Below are positions 1 through 9,876 of a DNA stretch of 64,000 nt, in pieces. This DNA comes from an uncultured Lachnospiraceae bacterium (GTDB lineage: Bacteria; Bacillota; Clostridia; Lachnospirales; Lachnospiraceae): positions 57,003 to 121,002 of the forward strand of contig CATOJY010000007.1 in the NCBI GenBank assembly GCA_951800685.1, written 5' to 3'. The notes beneath the pieces were generated by a model that was given only the letters and a program-made list of their open reading frames with translations, searched no databases and was not told where the DNA came from. Each line of letters begins with the position of its first letter. Position 1 is the first letter of the stretch. Position numbers and translations under genes: made by a program.

Positions 1-3000
1 GGGAATAACAACAGCCTGTGGGATTATGTGAACAGAGCGGGTCTTAGCAGCGATCAAATTATAACGCCAGTAATGATGTATATTGATGCGGGAAACCGTC
101 TGCAGTATGCAAGTACATCTTATGTCTCAGCAGATACTGTGTTGTCTAACCTGAAAAAGTATTGCGATTATAGGAAGCGGTATACAATTACATATGTTTT
201 GTCTGGAGGAAGAAATGATTCGGCAAATCCAGATTTCTATTCACCGGGAACAGAAAAGATCGTGCTGCAAAATGCCGTCAGGGACGGACAAAAATTCGAA
301 GGATGGTATCAGGATCCAGACTATTCTGTCAGAGTGACGGAGATTACCAGCGAAATGGCGAAGGACATAACACTCTATGCGAAATGGAGTCCATTAACTT
401 CTGCAGGTGTAGAGGAGATCGTGTCGGCTGTTTCTGCGGGAAATGTTATCATGGGATTTTCGGGCAGTTACTACACAGAGAGTGCGGAGAAAATCTTAAA
501 TCGTCTGAATGCCATAAGATTGGAAGCATGCAGACAGGGTGTATTAAATCCAAGTACAGGGGAACCGCTGACAGAAGCTGACTATGTACCGCTCTACTGG
601 TCCGCTGCCCTGGAAGCGATTGCCAGGCAGCGGGCGGCTGAGGCTGCTGTAGAGCAGGCGCATACAAGACCGAATGGACAGAGCTGCTTCTCGGTAAAGA
701 CGCTTGGCAAAGAACAGTCCTGGGGAGAAAATCTGGCCTGGAATAGTGACGGACTGATGAAGGGGATTGAGCAGTGGTACGCAGAGAAGAATGATTGGGT
801 GAAACAGAATGGAAAAGAAACTGGTCATTATGAGAGTATTATCAATCCCGGCAACCGATGTGTGGGTTTATCAGCATTCCGGCTTTCCAGTGGGGGATTG
901 TATGCTGTGGCGCAGGAATTCAGTAATAAAGATACTTTGAATGCTTATAAGAATGCAGAACAAGGAAACTGTGTACAGTATATGGAGGTGTCAGGAAGTA
1001 AAATAACGGGTCTGGAATTTGATAAAGCACTGACAGTTTTTATAAAAGAGGGTGAGAGTTATCAGGTTCCGCTGCTTGTGAGTGTGAAATATGCTGATTA
1101 TAGCGGAAGGGTGAAGAGTTTTAGCGGACCATATCGGGAGGGAGGAACGTGGAGTTCTTCTGAGGAGACGGTAGCCGCAGTGGATAGTACAGGCATGATC
1201 AATGCCAAGGCGCAGGGTACGGCTAAGATCAGTGTGACTGCTGGAAGCAAATCAGCAGCTTTTGACCTTACGGTTTATGACAAAAATGGAAGTCCGATCC
1301 GGGTAAAGCCGCCAACGGTCACTACGTATAAGATTGGTCAAAAGTTGAATATTGCAGGCGGTAAAGTATCATATCCTGTAGGTGGAAAAATTCAGACGAA
1401 AGTACTGGCAGCAAATATGTTGAGTGGTTTTGATTCGTCAAAGCCGGGAATTTGTAGTGTGACCGTAACTTGTGAAGGTTATACGGCAAGTTTTGATACG
1501 CTGATCGTAGAGGAACCAAAACTGCAAGCTTCTTATGGGCAGAAGCTGAGTGATATTCCTCTTCCGGAGAATGACTATGGTACCTACTCTTGGACTGACG
1601 CGGGACAGATTATGGACCGGATAGGAGTGCGCACCTTTAATGCGGAATATATACCGAACGAAGGAGAGAAATTCCAGGAGCTGACCTTGCAGATGCAGGT
1701 AACAACGAAAAAAGCGTTGGGGGAGGATGCGCAGCTCTCGTTTAGAAGGAATAGCTTTGCTTATAACGGAGCAGAACAACAGCCAGGTGTGACCATAATA
1801 ATTCCGGGTTCTGCGTCCTTGGGGACTGGGGATCTTGTGCTCATCGAAGGGACAGACTATACTCTGTCCTATGAAAATAATATAAACGCCGGTATGGCCA
1901 CGCTCATTGTAGAAGGGATAGGCTATTATACCGGCAGTTTGAGGAAGAATTTTGTAATTACACCGGCGCAGGTGCTGATCAAAGCCAAAGATAAGACAAT
2001 CCTGCTGGGCGATACGATTCCGGCGGTGGATGAGTATGAATACCAGGTAAGCGGACTGGCGGCAGGAGATTCCTTGCAGACAGCGCCTGTTTTGACTAGT
2101 GATATAACTAGAACGGATGTGACGGGCCGGTATGTTATTGTACCAAACGGTGCTGATGCGGGAATGAATTATAAGATTTCCTATGAAAACGGCAGTTTGA
2201 CGGTGGCAAGGGAGGGCGCTTTCTGCACGGTAACTTTTGATGTGCAGGGGCATGGTACAGCTCCCAAGGAGCAGATAGGGATTAAGGTTGGAGATACGGC
2301 AGAGAAGCCGGCTGATCCGTCAGCAGAAGGGTATCGGTTTGATGGCTGGTATCGCGACATAGCGTGCACTAAGGCGTGGAATTTTGATGCCGACATTATA
2401 CAAAGTGATGTGGTACTGTATGCGAAATGGCTTTGTGAAGGCACAGGGAGTGATTTTGCAGTTCAAGAGATAGCAGAGGTGTATTATACAGGAAAAGCAT
2501 ACAAACCAACGGTAAGTGTGTATGACGGGGAGATGCTGCTGAGATCAGGCAGAGATTATCAGGTCAAATATTATAATAATATCAATGCCAGCAATGTGCA
2601 GAAGCAGGGTAATGGTACGGGTAATTCTTTCCGTTCGGAACTTCCCTATGTGGAGATTATCGGCAAAGGAAATTATACGGACACAGTGAAGGCAAACTTT
2701 AATATTCTGCCAGCTGTGATTGGAAATGGCGGCACAACACCTTCTGCGGGCGTTACGCTCAAGGTTTCTGACCAGCTTGCGGTAGTGAATAGAGTGCAGA
2801 AGCCCTTTAGTTCTGTCAGGTCAGCGAAGGCAATGAAACAGGGCGTGGATTATACAATAGAACTGACTGTGTTGAATGCCCGTGACAGATCCGGCAGAAG
2901 TCTGGCGGAAGGTTTGGTTCTGGAGAACGCGGCAGTCCCTGCTGGAGCGGAAGGAGAATTTTTGCTGACAGTGAAGGGTATGGGGAATTATACGGGAAGT

Positions 3001-4416
3001 ATCTGTAAAACAATTTATGTGGCAGATAAGACATACCTCATGAAGAATGCAAAGATCACGTTGGGTAAGAACCTGAAAAATAAGGAATTTACCGGTGAAG
3101 CTGTGAGGTTGAATCCTTCTGAGACTGATTCAGCTGATACTTTTACAGTAAAATGCGGGAAGACGACGCTGAAATATCAAAGAGACTATGAAGTGAGCTA
3201 TCGCAATAACGACAAAGTTGGCAAAGCAGAACTGGTTGTTACAGGCATTGGTAGGTATGCCGGAGAGAAAGCGGTAACTTTTAATATTAAGGGAAAAGCT
3301 TTTTCGGCGAAGATGGTCAAGATTGATGGTGTGGAGAATCTGAATTATACTGGAAGGGCGTTGACGCAGAATGGGGTAGTTTTAACCTATGCCCAAGGTA
3401 CCAATGCTGAGAGAGAGTTAAAGTATGGGACTGACTATACAATCAGCTATACTAAGAATATCAATAAAGGCACGGCTACAATGATCTTCAGCGGAAATCC
3501 GGCGGCAGGTTATAGCGGCAGCATTAGGAAGACCTTTAAGATCGGTGCCGCAGATATTACGCAGACAACACAGGCCTCTGGAATGCAGAATATCGAAGTA
3601 GAATACAGTAAAGCCGGCACGAAACCGACGGAGGAGATCGTGTTGACGAACAGGGAAGGATTTAGGCTTGTAAATGGCAAAGATTACACGCTGTCCTATA
3701 AAAATAATAGAGCGGTAGCGGACAAGACAGACCAAAAGCCACCTACAATTATTGTAAAAGGACGAGGAAATTATGCGGGGCAGTTGACGATTGGCTATAC
3801 GATCACTCGTGGTGATCTGGAGGGAGATGCTATTCAAATTAAGACATCGGCAATGGCTTACCAGAATAAAAAGGCGGCAACTTATGCGTATAAACCGGCT
3901 GTGAAACTCATGGATGGTAAGAGTGCTCTGCGCGCCGGTACGGATTATGAGATCGCTTATGTAAATAATACACAAGCGGAGATAGAACGGTATCTGCAAT
4001 ATGAGCAGGGGCTTGCGATGAAAGGACAGAGAGAGAATCCAGAAGATACGCAAGAACCTCCAGCGCCCAGGGCAGTCATCACGGAAAAAGTGGGCAGTAA
4101 TTATGCGATCGAGAAGCCGATTTCGATTCTGCTGCCAATTTACCAAAACAAATTGACGAAAGCGAATCTGATTGTAGAGATCGAAGAAACCGAGAAGGGT
4201 TATACAGGTAAACAGGTTACACCGACGGTAACAGTGTACTATAAGGTTGGAGATGATGCTGTTCTGATGACAGAGGGGGAAGACTATCTGGTGTCTTACG
4301 GAACGAATATTGCGTCGGGAAAGAACAGGGGAAGCGTTATCATCAGCGGCATAGCACCATATTATGGTGGTGCTGTGACTGTGCAATTCAATATTGAAAG
4401 AAAGCCGATTTTTTAG
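1..4416 (+). CDS. Partial giant cell-surface protein with CAP domain and Ig-like repeats
   Basis: The reading frame is open from base 1, so the true start and any signal peptide lie upstream. In order it shows an InlB-type (Listeria-Bacteroides) repeat at about 181-387 ending in LYAKW, and a CAP/SCP domain at about 484-927 with the motifs AHTRP, GEN and GHYES. A Big_2-like domain follows at about 991-1290, an MBG-like segment at about 1950-2215 and a second InlB-type repeat at about 2221-2432. From about 1740 to the stop there are roughly eight divergent copies of a unit of the form YTG...DY..SY.NN...G.A......G.Y.G....F.I. No LPXTG motif is seen at the C-terminus, which ends shortly after the last repeat. 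The role is probably extracellular (adhesin or matrix protein); the function of the CAP domain is unknown here. Confidence 0.85.
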   Translation, partial: GNNNSLWDYVNRAGLSSDQIITPVMMYIDAGNRLQYASTSYVSADTVLSNLKKYCDYRKRYTITYVLSGGRNDSANPDFYSPGTEKIVLQNAVRDGQKFEGWYQDPDYSVRVTEITSEMAKDITLYAKWSPLTSAGVEEIVSAVSAGNVIMGFSGSYYTESAEKILNRLNAIRLEACRQGVLNPSTGEPLTEADYVPLYWSAALEAIARQRAAEAAVEQAHTRPNGQSCFSVKTLGKEQSWGENLAWNSDGLMKGIEQWYAEKNDWVKQNGKETGHYESIINPGNRCVGLSAFRLSSGGLYAVAQEFSNKDTLNAYKNAEQGNCVQYMEVSGSKITGLEFDKALTVFIKEGESYQVPLLVSVKYADYSGRVKSFSGPYREGGTWSSSEETVAAVDSTGMINAKAQGTAKISVTAGSKSAAFDLTVYDKNGSPIRVKPPTVTTYKIGQKLNIAGGKVSYPVGGKIQTKVLAANMLSGFDSSKPGICSVTVTCEGYTASFDTLIVEEPKLQASYGQKLSDIPLPENDYGTYSWTDAGQIMDRIGVRTFNAEYIPNEGEKFQELTLQMQVTTKKALGEDAQLSFRRNSFAYNGAEQQPGVTIIIPGSASLGTGDLVLIEGTDYTLSYENNINAGMATLIVEGIGYYTGSLRKNFVITPAQVLIKAKDKTILLGDTIPAVDEYEYQVSGLAAGDSLQTAPVLTSDITRTDVTGRYVIVPNGADAGMNYKISYENGSLTVAREGAFCTVTFDVQGHGTAPKEQIGIKVGDTAEKPADPSAEGYRFDGWYRDIACTKAWNFDADIIQSDVVLYAKWLCEGTGSDFAVQEIAEVYYTGKAYKPTVSVYDGEMLLRSGRDYQVKYYNNINASNVQKQGNGTGNSFRSELPYVEIIGKGNYTDTVKANFNILPAVIGNGGTTPSAGVTLKVSDQLAVVNRVQKPFSSVRSAKAMKQGVDYTIELTVLNARDRSGRSLAEGLVLENAAVPAGAEGEFLLTVKGMGNYTGSICKTIYVADKTYLMKNAKITLGKNLKNKEFTGEAVRLNPSETDSADTFTVKCGKTTLKYQRDYEVSYRNNDKVGKAELVVTGIGRYAGEKAVTFNIKGKAFSAKMVKIDGVENLNYTGRALTQNGVVLTYAQGTNAERELKYGTDYTISYTKNINKGTATMIFSGNPAAGYSGSIRKTFKIGAADITQTTQASGMQNIEVEYSKAGTKPTEEIVLTNREGFRLVNGKDYTLSYKNNRAVADKTDQKPPTIIVKGRGNYAGQLTIGYTITRGDLEGDAIQIKTSAMAYQNKKAATYAYKPAVKLMDGKSALRAGTDYEIAYVNNTQAEIERYLQYEQGLAMKGQRENPEDTQEPPAPRAVITEKVGSNYAIEKPISILLPIYQNKLTKANLIVEIEETEKGYTGKQVTPTVTVYYKVGDDAVLMTEGEDYLVSYGTNIASGKNRGSVIISGIAPYYGGAVTVQFNIERKPIF

Positions 4417-4512
4417 CGGGAGAATTGACTATTTGCGATTGCCATTTGCACAGAGGGACGCTGTGCCAGAAGACGTAAAAATAATACGCTTCCATAAAGG
4501 AAACGATACTGT

Positions 4513-4518
4513 TATAAT
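4513..4518 (+). promoter_or_regulatory. Possible -10 box of the alpha-galactosidase gene
   Basis: A perfect TATAAT lies 95 bases before the proposed start codon. No good -35 box is present at 16-18 bases upstream. A partial cre-like sequence (GGAAACGAT core, about 4498-4506) sits just upstream of this box, which could fit carbon catabolite control, but only the core of the consensus matches. Confidence 0.4.
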
Positions 4519-4612
4519 AAAAAACAAAGTTCTGTCTTACATAGAGGGCGGTACAAAAACGATAAGATAAGAGGACAGAAAAAGTCTTAAGAAAGAAGGA
4601 GTGGAAAATTTC

Positions 4613-6826
4613 ATGCAGATCAATTATAACGAGAAGAACAGGGTATTTAAAATAGATACAGAGCATACCAGCTACTGTATCGGGATTGTAGATGAAGAGA
4701 ACTTTATCGGACATATTTATTATGGAAGAAAGTTGACAGAAGACAATCTGGTGTACCTGCTGCGGACGATGGAGGCGCCTTTTGTGCCATCGCAGAACAA
4801 TAGAGAAAGACTCTCTTTTCTGGACACATTTCCGATGGAGTATACAGGTCATGGCTTGGGAGACTATCGGGAAGGGACGTTGATGGTCAGGACCATGGGC
4901 GGGCATACGGGAGTATCTTTGTCGTATGTGTCACACAGGATTTATGATGGTAAGGAGCCTCTTACCGGGCTGCCTGCGACGTTCGGACAGCAGGAGACAT
5001 GTAAGACGCTGGAGATCACCTGTGAGGATCGGGTGCTGAACCTGCAGGTTATTTTATCTTACAGTATTTTTGCAGGCAGCGACGCTATAGCAAGAAGCGT
5101 GAAGGTCGTGAACCAGGCCGCAGAGGCGGTTTATCTGACGAAAGTGCTGTCGGCTTGTATTGACATGGACAACGAAGATTATGAGATGATTACACTGCAT
5201 GGATCCTGGGCAAGAGAGCGCACCATACAGACACGTTCGGTCATGAAGGGAAAGCAGGGAGTTTCTTCTGTCAGAGGAGAGTCCAGCCATCAGGAACATC
5301 CTTTTATGGCATGGAAAAGTAAGAACACTACTGAGGAAAACGGGGATATTTACGCGATGCATTTCGTGTACTCCGGCAATTTTATGGCGCAGGTCGAGGT
5401 GAGCCAATTTGGCAGTATGAGGGCGTTGATGGGGATTCATCCGCAGGATTTCTGCTGGAAACTGGAGCCGGGTGACTCTTTTCAGGCGCCGGAGGTTATC
5501 TGTGTATATTCGGCCGAAGGCATTGGTGGCATGACGAGGACATTCCATGATCTGTACCGCAGTCATCTGATCAGAGGTGAGTACCGGAATAAAAAGCGTC
5601 CAATCCTGATCAATAACTGGGAGGCAACGTATTTTGATTTTGATACAGAAAAACTGCTCGCTATCGCCAAAGAAGCTTCTCGCCGTGGGATTGAGATGCT
5701 AGTCATGGATGATGGCTGGTTTGGGTACAGAAACGATGATAATACAAGCCTGGGAGACTGGCAGGTGAACGAGGATAAGCTGAAAGGCGGCTTGAAGTAT
5801 CTGGTAGATGAAGTCAATAAGCTTGGGATGAAATTCGGAATCTGGCTTGAGCCGGAGATGGTCTCGCCGGACTCTGATCTTTACCGTGCACATCCGGATT
5901 GGGCATTCGCAATTCCCGGAAGGAAAGGCAGTCTTGCCAGAAACCAGTATGTGCTGGATTTGACCAGACAGGAAGTTAGAGACCATATTTATAATATGAT
6001 CGCTTCTGTCCTTCGCAGCGCTAATATCGAATATGTAAAATGGGATATGAACAGACAGCTCTCGGATATGGGAAGCTATGGACTGCCGGCGGATAGGCAG
6101 GGAGAATTGTTTCACAGACAGGTGCTTGCAGTTTATGAGTTGCAGGATAGGATGACAAAGGAGTTTCCACATCTGCTGTTAGAAAACTGTTCCGGCGGTG
6201 GGGCAAGATTTGATCCGGGTATGTTGTATTATGGCCCGCAGATCTGGTGTTCTGATGATACAGATGCGGTAGAGCGCCTTTCTATTCAGGCAGGTACAGC
6301 TATGATCTACCCACTGTCAACGATGGGAGCTCACGTCTCTGATTGTCCGAACCATACGCTTGGAAGAACGACACCGTTTGAGACAAGGGGTTATGTGGCG
6401 CTGGCAGGAACCTTTGGGTATGAGCTGGATGTCACTAAAATTACAGAAGAGGAGCAGAATATGATCCCGGATCAGGTGGCAATGTACCACAAATATAATG
6501 ATCTGGTACGGGAGGGAGACTATTATAGAATTGCTCATTATGCAGAAAATCACTACTATGACTGTTATGAAGTGGTGGCGAAAGATAAGAGTGAAGCGCT
6601 TGTCACTTATATCCAGGTGCTGAACAGACCAAGTTTCCACAGCAGACGCATTCGGATTCCGGGACTTGACAAGAATGCATCCTATGTGATTGAGAATGCA
6701 CAGGAGTGGCCGGAGATTGTGCAGGTAGAGTATCATGGAGATACGCTGCAGTATGCAGGGATTAACATTCCACCGCTCAAAGGCGATTTCCAGGGAAGAC
6801 TGTTGCATCTGGTGAAAAAACAGTAA
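4613..6826 (+). CDS. Alpha-galactosidase, glycoside hydrolase family 36
   Basis: Hydrolyses terminal alpha-1,6-galactose from raffinose-type oligosaccharides or galactomannan; cytoplasmic, as no signal peptide is present. A protein of about 737 residues has the GH36 order: N-terminal beta-sandwich, a TIM barrel with VMDDGWFG (about residue 363), KWDMNR with the nucleophile Asp478, and CSDDTD with the acid/base Asp548, then a C-terminal beta domain. I chose ATG 4613 over the in-frame GTG at 4601 because the GTG overlaps the AGAAGGAG ribosome binding site, which lies about 11 bases before the ATG. It appears monocistronic, with its own promoter region and a terminator after it. Substrate specificity cannot be told from the sequence. 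Confidence 0.95.
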   Translation: MQINYNEKNRVFKIDTEHTSYCIGIVDEENFIGHIYYGRKLTEDNLVYLLRTMEAPFVPSQNNRERLSFLDTFPMEYTGHGLGDYREGTLMVRTMGGHTGVSLSYVSHRIYDGKEPLTGLPATFGQQETCKTLEITCEDRVLNLQVILSYSIFAGSDAIARSVKVVNQAAEAVYLTKVLSACIDMDNEDYEMITLHGSWARERTIQTRSVMKGKQGVSSVRGESSHQEHPFMAWKSKNTTEENGDIYAMHFVYSGNFMAQVEVSQFGSMRALMGIHPQDFCWKLEPGDSFQAPEVICVYSAEGIGGMTRTFHDLYRSHLIRGEYRNKKRPILINNWEATYFDFDTEKLLAIAKEASRRGIEMLVMDDGWFGYRNDDNTSLGDWQVNEDKLKGGLKYLVDEVNKLGMKFGIWLEPEMVSPDSDLYRAHPDWAFAIPGRKGSLARNQYVLDLTRQEVRDHIYNMIASVLRSANIEYVKWDMNRQLSDMGSYGLPADRQGELFHRQVLAVYELQDRMTKEFPHLLLENCSGGGARFDPGMLYYGPQIWCSDDTDAVERLSIQAGTAMIYPLSTMGAHVSDCPNHTLGRTTPFETRGYVALAGTFGYELDVTKITEEEQNMIPDQVAMYHKYNDLVREGDYYRIAHYAENHYYDCYEVVAKDKSEALVTYIQVLNRPSFHSRRIRIPGLDKNASYVIENAQEWPEIVQVEYHGDTLQYAGINIPPLKGDFQGRLLHLVKKQ

Positions 6827-6902
6827 GAAAATAACAGCTAGGGCAGCACATATAGTGGACTGGCCAGACCAGAGAGTGGAGGCTGGAAGAAATCATAAGA
6901 TG

Positions 6903-6942
6903 ACACACAGGTTGCGGACAAAACGGCCTGTGTGTTATTATA
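6903..6942 (+). terminator. Rho-independent terminator after the alpha-galactosidase
   Basis: A 9-bp perfect stem (ACACACAGG at 6903-6911 with CCTGTGTGT at 6927-6935) is followed by a T-rich stretch. Confidence 0.7.
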
Positions 6943-6982
6943 TGAAGAAAAACAAACGGCATGAAAGGCAGGATAAGAGAAT

Positions 6983-8170
6983 ATGATTGTACAGAAGTAT
7001 AAAGATATGCTGCAGGGAAAATCAGTGATCAGGCAGTTGTCGGAATTTGCGACCGCTAGAGGGGCGGAGATCGGATATGAGAACGTATTTGACTATAGCC
7101 TTGGAAATCCCTCCGTGCCTGCGCCCAAGGAGTTTACAGATACGATGATCCGGCTGCTGCAGGAGAGGGATCCCATGGAATTGCATGGTTACAGCCAGAG
7201 TCTGGGAATTCCCGCGGTGAGAGAGAAAATAGCGGAATCTTTGAATAAGAGATTTGGGATGCAGTATACAGGGAACCATATCTTTATGACAACGGGAGCT
7301 GCTGGTGCGATTGCCCATGCAGTGCGCTGTGTAAGTCAACCAGGGGATGAGATTCTCACGTTTGCCCCTTATTTTCCAGAGTATGGGCCGTACATCAATC
7401 TGACAGGTGCGCAGCTTAAGGTGGTTCCTGCCGATACAGACAATTTCCAGATTAATCTTGAGGCGTTTGATCAGATGCTTACAGAGAAGGTGGCTGCGGT
7501 GCTGATCAATACTCCTAATAATCCATCCGGCACAGCGTATTCGACGGATACGGTCAGGCGGTTGGCCCAGATCATGACGGAGAAATCGCTAAAATACGGA
7601 CATGACATATTCCTCATCTCTGATGAGCCGTACCGTGAGATTGTGTTTGCAGGGGTAGATGCCCCTTATCCGTCGAGATTTTATCCGAATACACTGTCAT
7701 GCTATTCTTTCTCGAAATCGCTGTCGCTGCCGGGAGAGCGCATTGGATATGTGGCAGTGAACCCAGAATGTAGGGATGCTGAATTGATCAGTGCGATGTG
7801 CAGCCAGATCTCCAGAGGTACAGGGCACAACTGTCCACCTTCTATCATACAGCTCGCGGTGGCGGAAGTGCTGGAACTTACGTCCGACCTGTCAGTGTAT
7901 GAGACAAATATGAACTTATTATATAAAGAACTGACTGCGCTTGGCTTTGAGTGTGTGAAGCCAGGAGGAACTTTCTATATGTTTCCAAAGGCGTTGGAAA
8001 AGGATGCGGTCATGTTCAGTGAAAAGGCAAAGAAATATGATCTGATCCTTGTGCCGAGTGATAGTTTCGGTGTGGAAGGTTATTTCAGGATTGCGTATTG
8101 TATTGGCACAGAGAAGGTGGAAAGATCGTTGGATGCCTTCAGAAGATTTGTGAGAAATGAGTATAAATAA
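6983..8170 (+). CDS. PLP-dependent class I/II aminotransferase
   Basis: Transfers an amino group between an amino acid and a 2-oxo acid using pyridoxal phosphate. The 395-residue length fits fold type I aminotransferases of the aspartate aminotransferase group. NTPNNPSG is at residues 176-183 and the PLP lysine is probably Lys245 in SFSKSLSLPGERIGY. GAAGAI near residue 92 and DEPYREI supply other cofactor contacts. The start ATG has AGGATAAGAGA just upstream. The substrate is not resolved: aspartate, aromatic amino acids or alanine are all possible. The uppP gene follows after 61 bases and may be co-transcribed. Confidence 0.9.
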   Translation: MIVQKYKDMLQGKSVIRQLSEFATARGAEIGYENVFDYSLGNPSVPAPKEFTDTMIRLLQERDPMELHGYSQSLGIPAVREKIAESLNKRFGMQYTGNHIFMTTGAAGAIAHAVRCVSQPGDEILTFAPYFPEYGPYINLTGAQLKVVPADTDNFQINLEAFDQMLTEKVAAVLINTPNNPSGTAYSTDTVRRLAQIMTEKSLKYGHDIFLISDEPYREIVFAGVDAPYPSRFYPNTLSCYSFSKSLSLPGERIGYVAVNPECRDAELISAMCSQISRGTGHNCPPSIIQLAVAEVLELTSDLSVYETNMNLLYKELTALGFECVKPGGTFYMFPKALEKDAVMFSEKAKKYDLILVPSDSFGVEGYFRIAYCIGTEKVERSLDAFRRFVRNEYK

Positions 8171-8231
8171 AGAGAAACAGGTCTATGAGAAGATTCATAG
8201 AAAAATGGTATAGCGGGAGGCAGTAAAGAAT

Positions 8232-9056
8232 ATGATAAGCATAATAGAGATAATCAAGGCGGTACTGTTCGGCATTGTGGAAGGAATCACAGAATGGCTG
8301 CCGATCAGTAGTACTGGCCATATGATCCTCTTAAACGAGTTCGTGACATTGGATGTCTCGGAAGAGTTTTGGGAAATGTTTTTGGTTGTGATACAGTTAG
8401 GAGCGATCCTGGCAGTGGTGATCCTGTTCTGGAATAAGATCTTTCCGTTCCGTTTTCGGGAAAAACAGGTCATACAGAAAGACATTTTTGTTTTGTGGTT
8501 TAAAATCCTGGTGGCGTGCATACCAGCGGCTGTGATCGGTCTGGCGTTTGACGATGTGTTTGATGCATTATTTTATAATCCCTGGTGTGTGGCGGTTGCG
8601 CTGATCGTTTTTGGTATTGCCTTTATTATTATAGAGAACAGAAATAAAAACAGCGCGCCGAAGATCACGGAGCTTGGGCAGATTACGTATCAGACAGCGC
8701 TGATGATTGGCATTTTCCAACTGCTTGCGGCTGTTTTTCCAGGCACCTCCAGATCTGGGGCGACTATTGTTGGAGCATTGCTGATCGGGGTATCCAGAAC
8801 TGTAGCGGCGGAATTCACGTTTTTTCTGGCAATTCCGGTAATGCTGGGGGCGAGTCTTCTCAAGGTCGTGAAGTTTGGATTTACTTTTACGGGAGCGGAG
8901 ATAACTATTTTGATGGTAGGCATGGCAGTGGCCTTTGTGGTATCCGTGGTGGTGATCCGGTTTTTGATGGGATATATTAAGAAACATGACTTCAAAGTTT
9001 TCGGATGGTACCGTATTGTATTAGGCGGAGCGGTGTTGTTATATTTTACTTTATAA
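8232..9056 (+). CDS. uppP: Undecaprenyl-diphosphatase (BacA/UppP)
   Basis: Integral membrane enzyme that dephosphorylates undecaprenyl diphosphate to recycle the lipid carrier for peptidoglycan and other wall polymers; overproduction of the family gives bacitracin resistance. The 274-residue protein is highly hydrophobic with seven to eight predicted membrane segments. Both family signatures are present: EGITEWLPISSTGH near residues 17-30 and PGTSRSGAT near residues 170-178. The start ATG follows a GGGAGG site. A perfect 12-bp palindrome lies about 20 bases after the stop. Confidence 0.96.
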   Translation: MISIIEIIKAVLFGIVEGITEWLPISSTGHMILLNEFVTLDVSEEFWEMFLVVIQLGAILAVVILFWNKIFPFRFREKQVIQKDIFVLWFKILVACIPAAVIGLAFDDVFDALFYNPWCVAVALIVFGIAFIIIENRNKNSAPKITELGQITYQTALMIGIFQLLAAVFPGTSRSGATIVGALLIGVSRTVAAEFTFFLAIPVMLGASLLKVVKFGFTFTGAEITILMVGMAVAFVVSVVVIRFLMGYIKKHDFKVFGWYRIVLGGAVLLYFTL

Positions 9057-9225
9057 CTGTGTAGAGTTCCCTAATCGAACTGTACAGTTACGGAGTATCG
9101 GCATGTATGCTTTATCTTTGTCATAATCCTTGAAAACGGCATAAAATGGGCATTTTTGGGTTGTTTTTATGTCATTTCGTATAAAATGTATGAGGAAAAT
9201 ACAACTATTTGTTACAGATTGTTGA

Positions 9226-9254
9226 TTGACAGTGCATCGGTATTGCGTTAGAAT
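9226..9254 (+). promoter_or_regulatory. Sigma-A-type promoter for the DUF6465-type gene
   Basis: TTGACA at 9226-9231, a 17-base spacer and TAGAAT at 9249-9254 give a near-consensus promoter. The transcript would start near 9261, about 94 bases before the start codon. In the remaining 9057-9225 stretch I see only the 12-bp palindrome at 9078-9089. Confidence 0.75.
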
Positions 9255-9354
9255 CCCCATAGAGTCCTGGAATGCAGGGCTTTAGGGATTATGAGAAAGT
9301 AAATAGTGTAACGTTTTTGTCCGAGGATTTGGACATGTGGGAAGGAGAATACTC

Positions 9355-9810
9355 ATGGCAACAAAGAAAACGGCAGTGAAAGCAGAAACTGCTAAGGAGG
9401 TAGCTGCTAAGGTTGCAGATACAAAGACAGACGAAGTTAAGACAGCAATGGAAACATCGGCAGCAAAGACAGAAGCAGCAAAAGAGACTAAGACAACAGA
9501 AGCGAAGAAAGAACCTGCGAAGAGGCCAGGAAGAAAGCCTGCGGCAGTGAAGAAAGAGACCACTAAGAAGGCGCCTGCAAAGAAGGGGACTCCTGTCAAA
9601 AAGGAAGAGGTTCAAGAGTCTGTACATATTCAGTTTTCAGGGAAATCTTATGCAACAGAAGAATTGGTTAAGATTGCCAAGGACGTGTGGCAGTATGATT
9701 TGAATCAGGCAGAGAAAGATTTTAAAGCCGTTGAACTATATGTAAAACCGGAAGAGGACACAGTTTATTATGTGATCAACGGTGAGGTGAGGGGAAGCTT
9801 CAATATCTAG
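9355..9810 (+). CDS. Lys/Ala/Pro-rich tail protein with a DUF6465-type C-terminal domain
   Basis: A small basic protein of 151 residues with two parts. The first roughly 85 residues are almost only Ala, Lys, Glu, Thr and Pro, with AKRPGRKPAA and KKAPAKKG-like stretches resembling histone H1 or AT-hook tails. The last roughly 65 residues are a compact mixed domain ending VYYVINGEVRGSFNI. The C-terminal part resembles the clostridial family DUF6465, whose function is unknown to me. I chose ATG 9355, seven bases after AAGGAG, over the in-frame GTG at 9337 that precedes the ribosome binding site. It has its own strong promoter and terminator. The tail suggests nucleic-acid binding, which is inference only. 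Confidence 0.8.
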   Translation: MATKKTAVKAETAKEVAAKVADTKTDEVKTAMETSAAKTEAAKETKTTEAKKEPAKRPGRKPAAVKKETTKKAPAKKGTPVKKEEVQESVHIQFSGKSYATEELVKIAKDVWQYDLNQAEKDFKAVELYVKPEEDTVYYVINGEVRGSFNI

Positions 9811-9876
9811 TAGCCGAAGCTTCTAGGATGTGTTTTACATATTTCAGCGTCATCAGGGGAAAATACCAGGGTGTGG

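Noticed and set aside
3418..4386. Long minus-strand open frame opposite the surface-protein gene
   Set aside because: It has no ribosome binding site and no recognisable domains, and it mirrors the repeat-rich gene on the plus strand, so it is a shadow frame.
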